Assembly: GCF_014266025.1 (NCBI RefSeq)
Contig: NZ_JACMYC010000015.1
Span: 1 to 64,000 of the forward strand
Length of the DNA stretch: 64,000 nucleotides
Reading direction: 5' to 3'
DNA from: Nocardioides deserti
GTDB lineage: Bacteria > Actinomycetota > Actinomycetes > Propionibacteriales > Nocardioidaceae
Shown here: positions 8,539-17,261 of the stretch, one piece after another
Position numbering within the stretch: the stretch's first letter is position 1
Layout: each line of letters begins with the position of its first letter
Made by a program: the position numbers and the translations under genes
Notes under the pieces: generated by a model
Databases searched by the model: none
What the model was told of the DNA's origin: nothing
What the model saw: only the letters and a program-made list of their open reading frames with translations

Positions 8539-8556
8539 GGTCCTGAGCCCAGGACC
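8539..8556 (+). terminator. stem-loop after acyl-CoA synthetase gene
   Basis: GGTCCTG and CAGGACC form a perfect 7-base-pair stem with loop AGCC, ten bases after the stop codon. There is no T-run, as is common in high-GC actinobacteria. It would separate this gene from the SOS promoter that follows. Confidence 0.5.
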
Positions 8557-8577
8557 ACCAGAGGTGGCCACCCCCGG

Positions 8578-8606
8578 TTGACGCGTTCGAACGCGTGTTC
8601 GATACT
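8578..8606 (+). promoter_or_regulatory. imuA promoter giving a leaderless transcript
   Basis: TTGACG at 8578-8583 and GATACT at 8601-8606 are 17 bases apart. The predicted transcription start lies 6-7 bases after the -10 box, at or beside the GTG at 8612, and no ribosome site is visible. The transcript should therefore be leaderless. The LexA box overlaps the spacer and the -10 box. Confidence 0.65.
8587..8602 (+). promoter_or_regulatory. LexA (SOS) box
   Basis: TCGAACGCGTGTTCGA matches the actinobacterial SOS box TCGAAC-N4-GTTCGA in every conserved base. Its position over the promoter of the imuA-imuB-dnaE2 cassette fits repression by LexA and induction by DNA damage. Confidence 0.93.
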
Positions 8607-8611
8607 GGGGC

Positions 8612-9334
8612 GTGGCCACCTCTTCCTCTGCTGTGACATCGGCGGGGTCCGTGGCGGGGACCTCGGCAGCAGCCGAGATCGAGCGCCTGCGCGAGCGCAT
8701 GCAGCGGATGACCGACGGGGTCCCGCGGCGTCCGTTGCCGACGCACCCGGCGCTCGGCGGGGTGGTGCAGCTGCGCACCGGCGGCAGCTACGAGGTCGAC
8801 AGCACCTCCCTCGCGCTGGCCCTCATGGCCGGCCCGTCGCAGGCCGGTGAGTGGTGCGCGGTCGTCGGCGTGCCCGACTTCGGCGCCGAGGCGGCCGCGG
8901 CGGCCGGCGTCGACCTGACCCGCACCGTGCTGGTCCCCGATCCCGGCGAGCAGTGGCTCGAGGTCACCGCCGCGCTCGTCGACGTCACCCCGCTGGTCGT
9001 GCTGCGCCCGCCGCCGCGGGTGGGGGAGCACGTGGCGGAGAAGCTCGGAGCGCGGCTGCGCAAGCGCGGCGGCGTGCTGGTCGCGCTCGGGGCCTGGCCG
9101 CGCTGCGAGGTCCGGCTCACCACCGCCGAGCCGCGGTGGACCGGGGTCGGCCTCGGCCACGGCCACCTGCGCAGCCGCCAGGTGGTCGTCGAGGCGCGCC
9201 GCGGCTCGGCGCCTCCGCGGCGCGCGACGCTGTGGTTCCCCGGCGCGCCCGCCGAGGCCGACCGGCACGAGGTCCCGCTCGCCGTTCCCGCCCAGCTCCC
9301 TGCCCATCTCCCCGCCGTGGTCGCGGCGAGCTGA
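8612..9334 (+). CDS. imuA: ImuA-like protein of the mutasome cassette
   Basis: The protein has 240 residues, starts with GTG and ends one base into the imuB start codon. It is a divergent RecA-fold-like protein with no clear Walker A motif (TGGSYEVDSTSLALALMAGP sits where one would be expected). Position and length fit actinobacterial ImuA', which works with ImuB and DnaE2 in damage-induced mutagenesis. Residues about 150-190 carry a basic RLRKRGG patch. Function is inferred mainly from the cassette and the SOS box. Overlap with imuB implies translational coupling. Confidence 0.82.
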   Translation: MATSSSAVTSAGSVAGTSAAAEIERLRERMQRMTDGVPRRPLPTHPALGGVVQLRTGGSYEVDSTSLALALMAGPSQAGEWCAVVGVPDFGAEAAAAAGVDLTRTVLVPDPGEQWLEVTAALVDVTPLVVLRPPPRVGEHVAEKLGARLRKRGGVLVALGAWPRCEVRLTTAEPRWTGVGLGHGHLRSRQVVVEARRGSAPPRRATLWFPGAPAEADRHEVPLAVPAQLPAHLPAVVAAS

Positions 9335-10866
9335 TGCGCGCCCTCGTCGTGTGGTGCCCGGACTGGCCGGTGGTCGCCGCCCTGGCCGAGGAGACCCTCC
9401 CGCCGAAGCAGCCGGCCGCGGTGTTCTCGGCCAACGTCGTGCAGGCGGTCAACGGTCCCGCCCGCGACTTCGGCGTACGCCGTGGCATGCGGCGGCGCGA
9501 CGCCCAGGCGCGCTGCCCCGAGATCGCCGTCCTCGCCGCGAACCCCGACCGGGACGCCCGCGCCTTCGAGGACGTCCTGGCGGTGCTCGAGCAGCTGCGG
9601 CCCGGGATCGCGCCGCTGCGGCCGGGCCTGGTGGCGCTGCGCTCGCCCGGCCGGTTCTACGGCGGGGAGGCCGAGGCCGCGGCCGTCGTGGCCGAGCGGC
9701 TGGTGCAGCACGGCGTGTGGGACTGCCGGGTCGGGATCGCCGACGAGCTGTTCACCGCCGAGCAGGCCGCCCGCCGCGCGCAGCCGCAGGACAGCGTGGT
9801 GGTGCCGGCGGGGGGGTCGGTGCCGTTCCTGCGCGACCTGCCGGTCGAGGTGCTCGAGGACCCCGAGACGGTCGGGCTGCTCAAGCGGCTCGGCCTGCGG
9901 TCGCTGGGCCAGCTCGGCGACCTGCGTGCGGGCGACGTGCTCGCGCGGTTCGGCCGGCAGGTGGCCTGGGTGCACCGGGTGGTCTCGGGGCAGGGCGAGC
10001 GGCTGCTCGCCGAGCGCACGCCGCCGCCGGACCTGGAGGTCCACGTCGACTTCGAGCCGCCGCTGGACTCCGCGGAGACCATATGCTTCAGCGCCCGGCG
10101 CACCGCCGACGCCTTCGTCGAGCGGCTGGCCCGCCAGGGCCTGGTGTGCACCGAGCTGCTCGTGCAGGCCGAGGCCGACGGGGTCGTGGCCTCCTCGCGG
10201 CGGTGGCTGCACCCGCGCTGGTTCGCCGCGGCCGACGTCGTCGACCGGCTGCACTGGCAGCTGCAGGGCAGCCTCCGGGCCGGGGAGGTGCGGGCGCCGG
10301 TCGAGCGGGTGCGGTTCGTCCCGGAGACGGTCGTGCCGGACTCCGTGCACGCCGACGGGCTGTGGGGTGGCACCGACGAGCGGGTCCAGCGCGGGATCGC
10401 GCGGGTGCAGGGGATGCTCGGCCACGAGGCGGTCCTGGTGCCGGTGCTCCAGGGCGGACGGGCGCCGGCGGACCGGCAGGCGATGGTGCCGTGGGGCGAG
10501 CGGCCGACCGGGCTGCGGCCCACCGGGCTGCCGCGGCCGGGGAGCATCCCGCCGCCGGCGCCGGCGCGGGTGCTGGCCGACCCGTGGCCGGCGGCGCTGG
10601 TCGAGCCGGGCGGGCGGCCGGTCGTGGTCGACGAGCGCGGCGCCGTGCGCGGGGAGCCGGCGCGGTTCCGCCCCAGTGCCGACGAGCCGTGGCAGCCGGT
10701 CGCGGCGTGGACCGGCCCGTGGCCGGTCGAGGAGCTGTGGTGGGAGGGCACCCCGCGGCGGGTGGCCCGCTTCCAGGTGGTCGGGGTCGACGGACGGGCC
10801 TGGCTGATGACGTACGACCAGGCCGCCGCGGAGTCGGTGTGGTGGACCGAGGCCGGCTATGACTGA
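9334..10866 (+). CDS. imuB: ImuB, Y-family polymerase-like mutasome protein
   Basis: This 510-residue Y-family polymerase homologue lacks the catalytic centre. The N-terminus reads MRALVVWCPDWPVVAALAEE. The palm motif that normally carries the paired acidic residues (S-x-D-E) reads ALRSPGRFYGGE. A helix-hairpin-helix region (LKRLGLRSLGQLGDLRAGDV) and little-finger-like part follow. The long C-terminal region after about residue 400 is typical of ImuB, which acts as an adaptor linking DnaE2 to the sliding clamp. The ATG at 9334 overlaps the imuA stop as TGATG. The stop is 24 bases before dnaE2. Confidence 0.92.
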   Translation: MRALVVWCPDWPVVAALAEETLPPKQPAAVFSANVVQAVNGPARDFGVRRGMRRRDAQARCPEIAVLAANPDRDARAFEDVLAVLEQLRPGIAPLRPGLVALRSPGRFYGGEAEAAAVVAERLVQHGVWDCRVGIADELFTAEQAARRAQPQDSVVVPAGGSVPFLRDLPVEVLEDPETVGLLKRLGLRSLGQLGDLRAGDVLARFGRQVAWVHRVVSGQGERLLAERTPPPDLEVHVDFEPPLDSAETICFSARRTADAFVERLARQGLVCTELLVQAEADGVVASSRRWLHPRWFAAADVVDRLHWQLQGSLRAGEVRAPVERVRFVPETVVPDSVHADGLWGGTDERVQRGIARVQGMLGHEAVLVPVLQGGRAPADRQAMVPWGERPTGLRPTGLPRPGSIPPPAPARVLADPWPAALVEPGGRPVVVDERGAVRGEPARFRPSADEPWQPVAAWTGPWPVEELWWEGTPRRVARFQVVGVDGRAWLMTYDQAAAESVWWTEAGYD

Positions 10867-10890
10867 GCCGGCCATGGAACGGGGCGACTG

Positions 10891-13800
10891 ATGGGCTGGA
10901 ACAACCCCGCCATGCCGTGGGCCGAGCTTGAGCGTCGGCTCTCCGGTCGCCCCGACCTGTCCTCGGAGGCGCCGATCTCGCGGCGCAAGCGCCGGCCCAA
11001 GCAGACCGACGTGGCCGCGCCGGACGGCCCCGTGGTGCCCTACGCCGAGCTGCACTGCCACTCCAGCTACAGCTTCCTCGACGGCGCGAGCTCCCCGGAC
11101 CAGCTGGTGCTCGAGGCGATCCGGCTGGGGCTGGACAGCCTGGCGATCACCGACCACGACGGCTTCCACGGGGCGCCGCTGTTCGCGGAGACCGCCCAGG
11201 TCAACGCCGCGCCGTCGGGGCGCTCGGGGCTGCGCACGGCGTACGGCGCCGAGCTCTCCCTCGACCTCGGCCGCTCCCAGCAGGGCGTCGCCGACCCCGA
11301 GGGCACCCACCTGCTGGTGCTGGCACGCGGGGTGGAGGGCTACCACCGGCTGGCCGCGGCGATCACCGACGCGCACCTGCGCGGGCAGGAGAAGGGCCGA
11401 CCCGTCTACGACCTCGCCGAGCTGGCCGAGCGCGGGGAGGGCCACTGGCTGGTGCTGACCGGCTGCCGCAAGGGCGCGGTCCGCTCGGCGCTCCGGGCCG
11501 ACGGTCCCGCCGGAGCGGCGCGGGAGCTGGGCCGGCTGGTCGAGCTGTTCGGGCGCGACGCGGTGGCCGTGGAGCTGGTCGACCACGGCTACCCGACCGA
11601 CTCCGGCGACAACGACCTGCTCTTCGCGCTGGCCGCCGAGCAGGGGCTGCCGGCCGTCGCGACCAACAACGTCCACCACGCCCGGCCCGGCGACCACCGG
11701 CTGGCCGCGGCGATGGCGGCGATCCGGGCCCGGCGGAGCCTGGCGGAGATGGACGGCTGGCTGCCGGCGAGCGGCGCGGCCTGCCTGCGGTCGGGGGAGG
11801 AGATGGCGCGCCGGTTCGCCCGCTACCCCGGTGCGGTGGCCCGCTCGGTGGAGCTGGCCGACCAGGTCGTCTTCGACCTGCAGAAGGCGACCCCGCGGCT
11901 GCCCAAGGACGGCATCCCCGAGGGGCACACGCCGATCAGCTGGCTGAAGGTGCTGACCTGGCGCGGCTTCGAGCAGCGCTACTACGGCACCGACCTCGAG
12001 GCCGAGGCGCGGGCCAAGATCCTCCACGAGCTGGAGGTCATCGAGCGCAAGGACTTCGCCGGCTACTTCGTCATCGTCCACGACATCGTCGCCTTCGCCC
12101 GCTCCCGCGGGATCCTCTGCCAGGGCCGCGGCTCGGCGGCCAGCTCGGTGGTCTGCCACGCGCTGGGCATCACCGCGATCGACCCGGTCTTCTACCGGCT
12201 GCCCTTCGAGCGGTTCATCTCCGAGCACCGCGACGAGGAGCCCGACATCGACGTGGACTTCGACTCCGACCGCCGCGAGGAGGTCATCCAGTGGGTCTAC
12301 GAGCGCTACGGCCGCCACAACGCCGCGCAGGTCGCCAACGTCATCAGCTACCGGCCGAAGATGGCGGTCCGCGACGCGGCGAAGGCGCTCGGCTTCTCGC
12401 CGGGGCAGCAGGACGCGTGGTCGAAGTCGATCTCGAGCTGGACCAAGGTCGAGCCCGACGGGGACACCGGCGACGCCGAGGTGCCCGAGCAGGTCGTCGC
12501 GCTGGCCAACCAGCTGCTCTCCGCGCCGCGCCACCTCGGCATCCACTCCGGCGGGATGGTGCTCACCGAGCGGCCCATCGGCGAGGTCTGCCCGATCGAG
12601 CACGCCCGGATGGAGGGGCGCACGGTCCTGCAGTGGGACAAGGACGGCTGCGAGTTCATGGGCCTGGTCAAGTTCGACCTGCTCGGCCTCGGGATGCTCT
12701 CCGCGCTGGACCACATGATCCGCATCGTCGGGGAGCACCTCGGCGACCGCTGGGAGCTGGCGACGATCCCCAAGGAGGAGCCGGCGGTCTACGACATGCT
12801 CTGCCGGGCCGACTCGATCGGCGTCTTCCAGGTCGAGAGCCGCGCCCAGATCGGCACCCTCCCGCGGCTCCAGCCGCGGTGCTTCTACGACCTGGCCATC
12901 GAGATCGCGCTGATCCGCCCCGGCCCCATCCAGGGCGGCGCGGTCCACCCCTACGTCCGCCGCGCCACCGGTCGCGACCCGGTCGACTACCCCCACCCCG
13001 AGCTCGTCCCGGTGCTCGAGCGGACCCTGGGCGTGCCGCTGTTCCAGGAGCAGCTGATGGACATGGCCAAGACCATCGGCGACTGCACCCCCGACGAGGC
13101 CGACCTGCTGCGCCGGGCGATGGGCTCCAAGCGCGGCATCGAGCGGATCGAGAGCATCAAGCACAAGCTGTACGCCGGAATGGAGCGCCGCGGGATCCTC
13201 GGCGACGACGCGGACGCGATCTACGTCAAGATCCTGTCCTTCGCGAACTTCGGGTTCGCCGAGAGCCACGCGCTGTCCTTCGCCAAGCTCGTCTACGCCA
13301 GCTCGTGGTTCAAGCTGCACTATCCCGGCGCGTTCCTCGCCGGGCTGCTGCGCGCCCAGCCGATGGGCTTCTACTCCGCGCAGTCGCTGGTCGGCGACGC
13401 CCGCCGCCACGGCGTCTCGGTGCTCAAGCCGGACCTCCACCGCTCCGGCGCGCAGGCCGACCTCGAGCCGCTGACCCCCGACGCGCGGGTCTCCGGGATG
13501 GACTCCTGCCTGCTCGACCACCCGGGCAAGACGTTCTTCGTCCAGGGCACCCCCGACCCCACCCCGCAGCACCGCCGCGACACGGCGTACGCCGTCCGGC
13601 TGGGGCTGGACTCCGTCCGCGGCATCGGGCCGGAGGTGGCCGCGCGGATCGTCGCGGCGCGCGCCGAGCGGTCGTTCGCCGACCAGGTCGACCTGTCCCG
13701 GCGTGCCGGTCTCGACGCCCGCCAGCTCGAGGCGCTGGCGACCGCCGGGGTCTTCGACAGCAGCGGGTTGACCCGCCGCCAGGCGCTGTGGAACGCGGGC

Positions 13801-14307
13801 TGGACCGAGCGGGAGGACCAGCTCGAGGGCGTCCGGGTCTCCGGCGACGCGCCGATGCTGCCGGACATGGACGCCGTCGAGACGACGATGGCCGACCTGT
13901 GGGCCACCGGGGTGACGACCGACAGCCACCCCTTCGGGCACCTGCGCGAGCAGCTGCGCCGGGCCGGCGTCCGGTCGGTCGCGGACCTCGCCACGACCGA
14001 GGCGAACCGGCGGATCAGCGTCGCCGGCCTGGTCACCCACCGGCAGCGCCCCGGCACCGCCGGCGGGGTCACCTTCCTCAACCTCGAGGACGAGACCGGC
14101 ATGCTCAACGTCATCTGCACCGTCGGCGTCTGGCGCCGGCACCGCAAGGCCGCCGCCGGCTCCTCGGCGGTCGTCATCCGCGGCATGCTCGAGCGCGAGG
14201 ACGGCGTCACCAACCTGGTGGCCGACAAGATCTCCTCCCTCGAGGAGCTCCACCCCGAGGCCGGCCGGGCGCTGCGCGAGAAGCACCGCTCCCGCGACTT
14301 CCGGTGA
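10891..14307 (+). CDS. dnaE2: error-prone DNA polymerase III alpha subunit DnaE2
   Basis: This 1138-residue C-family polymerase carries out damage-induced translesion synthesis. An N-terminal PHP domain begins at residue 50 (PYAELHCHSSYSFLDGASSP, then LAITDHDGFHGAPLF). The polymerase palm carries ILCQGRGSAASSVVCHALGI and the catalytic EEPDIDVDFDSDRREEV aspartates. A helix-hairpin-helix region (GIGPEVAARIVAARAERSF) and a C-terminal OB fold (ISVAGLVTHRQRPGTAGGV) follow. Length and the missing tau-binding tail fit DnaE2 rather than replicative DnaE1. The ATG at 10891 lies 24 bases after imuB, so it should share the SOS transcript. Confidence 0.97.
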   Translation: MGWNNPAMPWAELERRLSGRPDLSSEAPISRRKRRPKQTDVAAPDGPVVPYAELHCHSSYSFLDGASSPDQLVLEAIRLGLDSLAITDHDGFHGAPLFAETAQVNAAPSGRSGLRTAYGAELSLDLGRSQQGVADPEGTHLLVLARGVEGYHRLAAAITDAHLRGQEKGRPVYDLAELAERGEGHWLVLTGCRKGAVRSALRADGPAGAARELGRLVELFGRDAVAVELVDHGYPTDSGDNDLLFALAAEQGLPAVATNNVHHARPGDHRLAAAMAAIRARRSLAEMDGWLPASGAACLRSGEEMARRFARYPGAVARSVELADQVVFDLQKATPRLPKDGIPEGHTPISWLKVLTWRGFEQRYYGTDLEAEARAKILHELEVIERKDFAGYFVIVHDIVAFARSRGILCQGRGSAASSVVCHALGITAIDPVFYRLPFERFISEHRDEEPDIDVDFDSDRREEVIQWVYERYGRHNAAQVANVISYRPKMAVRDAAKALGFSPGQQDAWSKSISSWTKVEPDGDTGDAEVPEQVVALANQLLSAPRHLGIHSGGMVLTERPIGEVCPIEHARMEGRTVLQWDKDGCEFMGLVKFDLLGLGMLSALDHMIRIVGEHLGDRWELATIPKEEPAVYDMLCRADSIGVFQVESRAQIGTLPRLQPRCFYDLAIEIALIRPGPIQGGAVHPYVRRATGRDPVDYPHPELVPVLERTLGVPLFQEQLMDMAKTIGDCTPDEADLLRRAMGSKRGIERIESIKHKLYAGMERRGILGDDADAIYVKILSFANFGFAESHALSFAKLVYASSWFKLHYPGAFLAGLLRAQPMGFYSAQSLVGDARRHGVSVLKPDLHRSGAQADLEPLTPDARVSGMDSCLLDHPGKTFFVQGTPDPTPQHRRDTAYAVRLGLDSVRGIGPEVAARIVAARAERSFADQVDLSRRAGLDARQLEALATAGVFDSSGLTRRQALWNAGWTEREDQLEGVRVSGDAPMLPDMDAVETTMADLWATGVTTDSHPFGHLREQLRRAGVRSVADLATTEANRRISVAGLVTHRQRPGTAGGVTFLNLEDETGMLNVICTVGVWRRHRKAAAGSSAVVIRGMLEREDGVTNLVADKISSLEELHPEAGRALREKHRSRDFR

Positions 14308-14365
14308 GCGGGGCCACGCCGCCGCCGAACGTGCCCGACCCGGTCCGCGGTGGGAGGATGAGGCA

Positions 14366-15586
14366 GTGCCTTCCGTCCTCCCCACCGGCGACCCGGTGCC
14401 CGAGGACGGCAGGCTCCCCGAGGAGTCGCTCGCGCGGCTGGGGGAGCGGCCGTTCGGCTTCTACGTCCACGTGCCGTTCTGCACGGTCCGCTGCGGCTAC
14501 TGTGACTTCAACACCTACACCGCCGAGGAGCTGACCCGCGACGGGCACACGGTGTCCCGCACCTCCTACGCCGCCTCCGCGGTCGCGGAGGTACGCCGCG
14601 CACGGCGCGTGCTCGGCGACCGGGACCTGCCGGTGGAGACCGTCTTCCTCGGCGGCGGCACCCCGACCCTGCTGGGCCCCGAGGACCTCGGGTCGGTGCT
14701 CGCCGCGATCGACGAGGAGTTCGGGCTGGTCCCGGGGGCCGAGGTGACCACCGAGGCCAACCCCGACAGCGTGGACCTGCGCTACCTCGACGGCCTGCGC
14801 GCCGCCGGCTTCACCCGCGTCTCGGTCGGCATGCAGTCCGCGGTGCCGCACGTGCTGCGCGTCCTCGACCGGACCCACGACCCGCTGCGCGTGCCGGCGG
14901 TCGTCGAGTGGGCCCGCGCCGCCGGCTTCGACCAGGTCAGCCTCGACCTCATCTACGGCACGCCGGGGGAGTCGCTCGCCGACTGGGCGACGTCGCTCGA
15001 CGCCGCGCTGGCGGCCGGCCCCGACCACGTGTCGGCGTACGCGCTCATCGTCGAGGAGGGCACCGCCCTGGCCCGGCAGGTCCGCCGCGGCGAGGTGCCG
15101 ATGCCCGACGACGACGACCTGGCCGACAAGTACCTCCTCGCCGACGAGCAGATGACCGCCGCCGGGCTGGGGTGGTACGAGGTGTCCAACTGGAGCCGCG
15201 ACCGCGCCGCCCGCTGCCGGCACAACGAGCTCTACTGGACCGGCGCGGACTGGTGGGGCGTCGGCCCCGGCGCGCACTCCCACGTCGGCGGCACCCGCTG
15301 GTGGAACGTCAAGCACCCCGCGGCGTACGCCGACCGGCTCGCCGCCGGGCGCAGCCCCGCCCACGCCCGCGAGGTCCTCACCGCCGAGGACCGGCGCGTC
15401 GAGCGGGTGCTGCTCGAGCTGCGGCTCGCCGACGGGCTCGACCGCGCCGTGCTCGACGAGGTCGGGAACGCAGCAGTCCCCGGCCTGGTCGACCGGGGAC
15501 TGCTGGAGGAGCGTGCGGGCCCGCTGGTGCTCACCCGCGACGGCCGGCTGCTCGCCGACGCCGTGGTGCGCGACCTGCTGGGCTGA
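14366..15586 (+). CDS. hemW: HemW, radical SAM heme-trafficking protein
   Basis: The protein has 406 residues. The radical SAM cluster motif is at about residues 38-45 (FCTVRCGYCDFNTY). Motif VFLGGGTPTLL and the HemW signature RCRHNELYWTGADWWGVGPGAHSHV, with HNxxYW, separate it from true oxygen-independent coproporphyrinogen oxidase. It binds heme and is thought to deliver it to apoproteins. GTG 14366 follows a GAGGATGAGG ribosome site. It is on the same strand as the imu cassette but unrelated to it, and it converges with the DUF4870 gene. In many actinobacteria it stands near hrcA and dnaJ, as here. Confidence 0.95.
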   Translation: MPSVLPTGDPVPEDGRLPEESLARLGERPFGFYVHVPFCTVRCGYCDFNTYTAEELTRDGHTVSRTSYAASAVAEVRRARRVLGDRDLPVETVFLGGGTPTLLGPEDLGSVLAAIDEEFGLVPGAEVTTEANPDSVDLRYLDGLRAAGFTRVSVGMQSAVPHVLRVLDRTHDPLRVPAVVEWARAAGFDQVSLDLIYGTPGESLADWATSLDAALAAGPDHVSAYALIVEEGTALARQVRRGEVPMPDDDDLADKYLLADEQMTAAGLGWYEVSNWSRDRAARCRHNELYWTGADWWGVGPGAHSHVGGTRWWNVKHPAAYADRLAAGRSPAHAREVLTAEDRRVERVLLELRLADGLDRAVLDEVGNAAVPGLVDRGLLEERAGPLVLTRDGRLLADAVVRDLLG

Positions 15587-15617
15587 ACGACTCGGCCCGA
15601 GCTGCTGGGGGTGAGCC

Positions 15618-16106
15618 TCAGCTGACCATCCGGATGGTCAGCGGGTAGCGGTAGAGCTCGCCGTTGCTGGCCTTGACCGAGCCGACGATCGTGAAGACGA
15701 GCCAGATCAGGCCCACGATCGGCAGCAGCAGGAAGCCGATGAGCACGAAAGCCAGCACGAACGCGACGATGCCGTAGATGAGGATCGAGAGCTGGAAGTT
15801 CAGCGACTCGACCGCCTGCGCCCGGACGTAGCCGGACTGGTTGCCCTTGATCAGCATCACCAGCAGAGGGCCGAGGAACGCCAGCGCGACGAACGCGCCG
15901 ATCAGCGCCGACCAGTGCGCGGCGCCGCCCCAGGTGCGCTCGTCGGGGTCGGCCGGACCGCCGCCGTGGTGGGGCTGGAACGGTGGCTGGCCGGGCGGCT
16001 GCTGGCCGTAGCCGTAGGGCTGCTGGCCCGACGGCTGCTGGCCGTACGGCTGCTGGCCGTACGGGTCCTGGGGTCCGGACGGCGGCGGACCGTAGGGGTC
16101 GCTCAC
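15618..16106 (-). CDS. DUF4870 membrane protein with Gln/Pro/Gly-rich N-terminus
   Basis: The protein has 162 residues. The first about 60 are low-complexity (repeats of GQQPYGQQPSG type), followed by three hydrophobic segments typical of DUF4870/Tic20-like proteins (WSALIGAFVALAFLGPLLVM, LIYGIVAFVLAFVLIGFLLL, IVGLIWLVFTIVGSV). The start is GTG 16106, which overlaps the stop of the upstream DUF3097 gene by four bases. The role is unknown. The last seven codons contain a 22-base perfect palindrome. Confidence 0.88.
   Translation of the reverse strand: MSDPYGPPPSGPQDPYGQQPYGQQPSGQQPYGYGQQPPGQPPFQPHHGGGPADPDERTWGGAAHWSALIGAFVALAFLGPLLVMLIKGNQSGYVRAQAVESLNFQLSILIYGIVAFVLAFVLIGFLLLPIVGLIWLVFTIVGSVKASNGELYRYPLTIRMVS
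15621..15642. terminator. 22-base perfect palindrome at 3' end of DUF4870 gene
   Basis: GCTGACCATCC and GGATGGTCAGC are exact reverse complements with no spacer. The palindrome lies inside the last codons (TIRMVS) of the leftward gene and 35 bases past the rightward hemW stop. Between convergent genes it could act as a bidirectional terminator or roadblock. The overlap with coding sequence is unusual. Confidence 0.4.
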
Positions 16107-16954
16107 GGCTGCTCCTCGGTGACGAAGTCGATCAGTTCCTCGACCCTACCGAGAAGTGCCGGTTCCAGGTCGCCGAAGGACTGGACCTTCCCAAGGATGT
16201 GCTTCCAGGCCCGGGCGATGTCGGCCTGGTCGCGGTGCGGCCAGCCCAGCTGCTGGCACACGCCCTTCTTCCACTCGAGGTGCCGCGGGACGTCCGGCCA
16301 CCGCTGGAGCCCGAGCCGGGCGGGCTTGACCGCGGCCCAGACGTCGATGAAGGGGTGGCCGACGATGAGCACGTGCTGCCCGACCGGCGAGCGGCGCACG
16401 GCGTCGGCGATCCGGCTCTCCTTCGAGCCCTTGACGAGGTGGTCGACGAGGACGCCGACGCGGCGGTGTGGGCCGGGGCGGAAGTCGCGCAGGTGCTCGG
16501 AGAGGTCGTCGATGCCGTCGAGGTACTCCACGACCACGCCCTCGATCCGCAGGTCGTCGCCCCAGACCTTCTCGACGAGCTCCGCGTCGTGCCGTCCCTC
16601 CACGAAGATCCGGCTCGCGCGCGCCACCCGCGCCTTCGCGTCGTGGACGGCGACCGAGCCGGACGCGGTGCGGGTGGGCTTGGCCGGCGCCGTCCGCCGG
16701 ACCGGCGCGGTGAGGAGCACCGGCTTGCCCTCCAGCAGGAAGCCGGCGCCGAGCGGGAACGTGCGCCGGCGGTTGCGGCGATCCTCGAGGGTGACGGTGT
16801 GCAGGTCGCGGTCGACGGCGACGATCTCGCCGACCCAGTCGGTCGTGACCTCCTCGACGACCGCGCCGAGCTCGGCGGGCGCCTCGACGGCCCGGCCGCG
16901 CTTGGGCGCACGCCAATCGGTGGAGAGGACGTCGGATCCGTAGCGGTCGGTCAC
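16103..16954 (-). CDS. DUF3097 protein
   Basis: The 283-residue protein fits the actinobacterial DUF3097 family. An N-terminal small beta domain (GEIVAVDRDLHTVTLEDRRN) is followed by a Toprim-like region with IFVEGRHDAELVEKVWGDDL, VVVEYLDGIDDL and GVLVDHLVKGSKESRIAD, which keep the acidic pattern of nucleotidyl-transfer and nuclease folds. The biochemical role is not established. The start is GTG 16954. Its stop overlaps the next gene by GTGA, so the two are coupled. Confidence 0.9.
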   Translation of the reverse strand: MTDRYGSDVLSTDWRAPKRGRAVEAPAELGAVVEEVTTDWVGEIVAVDRDLHTVTLEDRRNRRRTFPLGAGFLLEGKPVLLTAPVRRTAPAKPTRTASGSVAVHDAKARVARASRIFVEGRHDAELVEKVWGDDLRIEGVVVEYLDGIDDLSEHLRDFRPGPHRRVGVLVDHLVKGSKESRIADAVRRSPVGQHVLIVGHPFIDVWAAVKPARLGLQRWPDVPRHLEWKKGVCQQLGWPHRDQADIARAWKHILGKVQSFGDLEPALLGRVEELIDFVTEEQP

Positions 16955-17006
16955 GCCTCCGACGCTAGGCGCGGGCGCCGACGGTCCGGCGCACGGCGCG
17001 CCGGGG

Positions 17007-17243
17007 TCAGCCGCCCTGTGACGTGCTCGACCCGTCCGGTGGCTGCGCCGCGCCGTCCGTTGCCTCGGCGTCCTGCTCCTGGTCGGTGTGCTTGCCCTCC
17101 TCCAGCAGGTCGCCGGCGGTCTCGCCGGGCTCCAGGCCCTCGGCGAGCGGGTTGTCCTCGCCGGGTTGGAGGTCCTCGGGCAGTTGCTCGTCGCCGATGC
17201 CGGTCGCGTCCTGGCCGGCGTCCTCAGGGGTCGCTTCGCTCAT
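17007..17243 (-). CDS. small acidic protein, function unknown
   Basis: The product has 78 residues, is very rich in Glu, Asp, Gly and Pro, and has no hydrophobic segment or known motif (MSEATPEDAGQDATGIGDEQ at the start). It is probably intrinsically disordered. Its own ATG and its place in a compact leftward gene row support it as real. The composition could be a chance result of high GC, so confidence is moderate. Confidence 0.6.
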   Translation of the reverse strand: MSEATPEDAGQDATGIGDEQLPEDLQPGEDNPLAEGLEPGETAGDLLEEGKHTDQEQDAEATDGAAQPPDGSSTSQGG

Positions 17244-17261
17244 GGCAGGCCCGTACCCGGC

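Noticed and set aside
8788-14385. Very long minus-strand open frame opposite imuB and dnaE2
   Set aside because: It lies antisense to clear genes and is a typical high-GC shadow, rich in Arg, Gly, Ala and Pro with no family motif.
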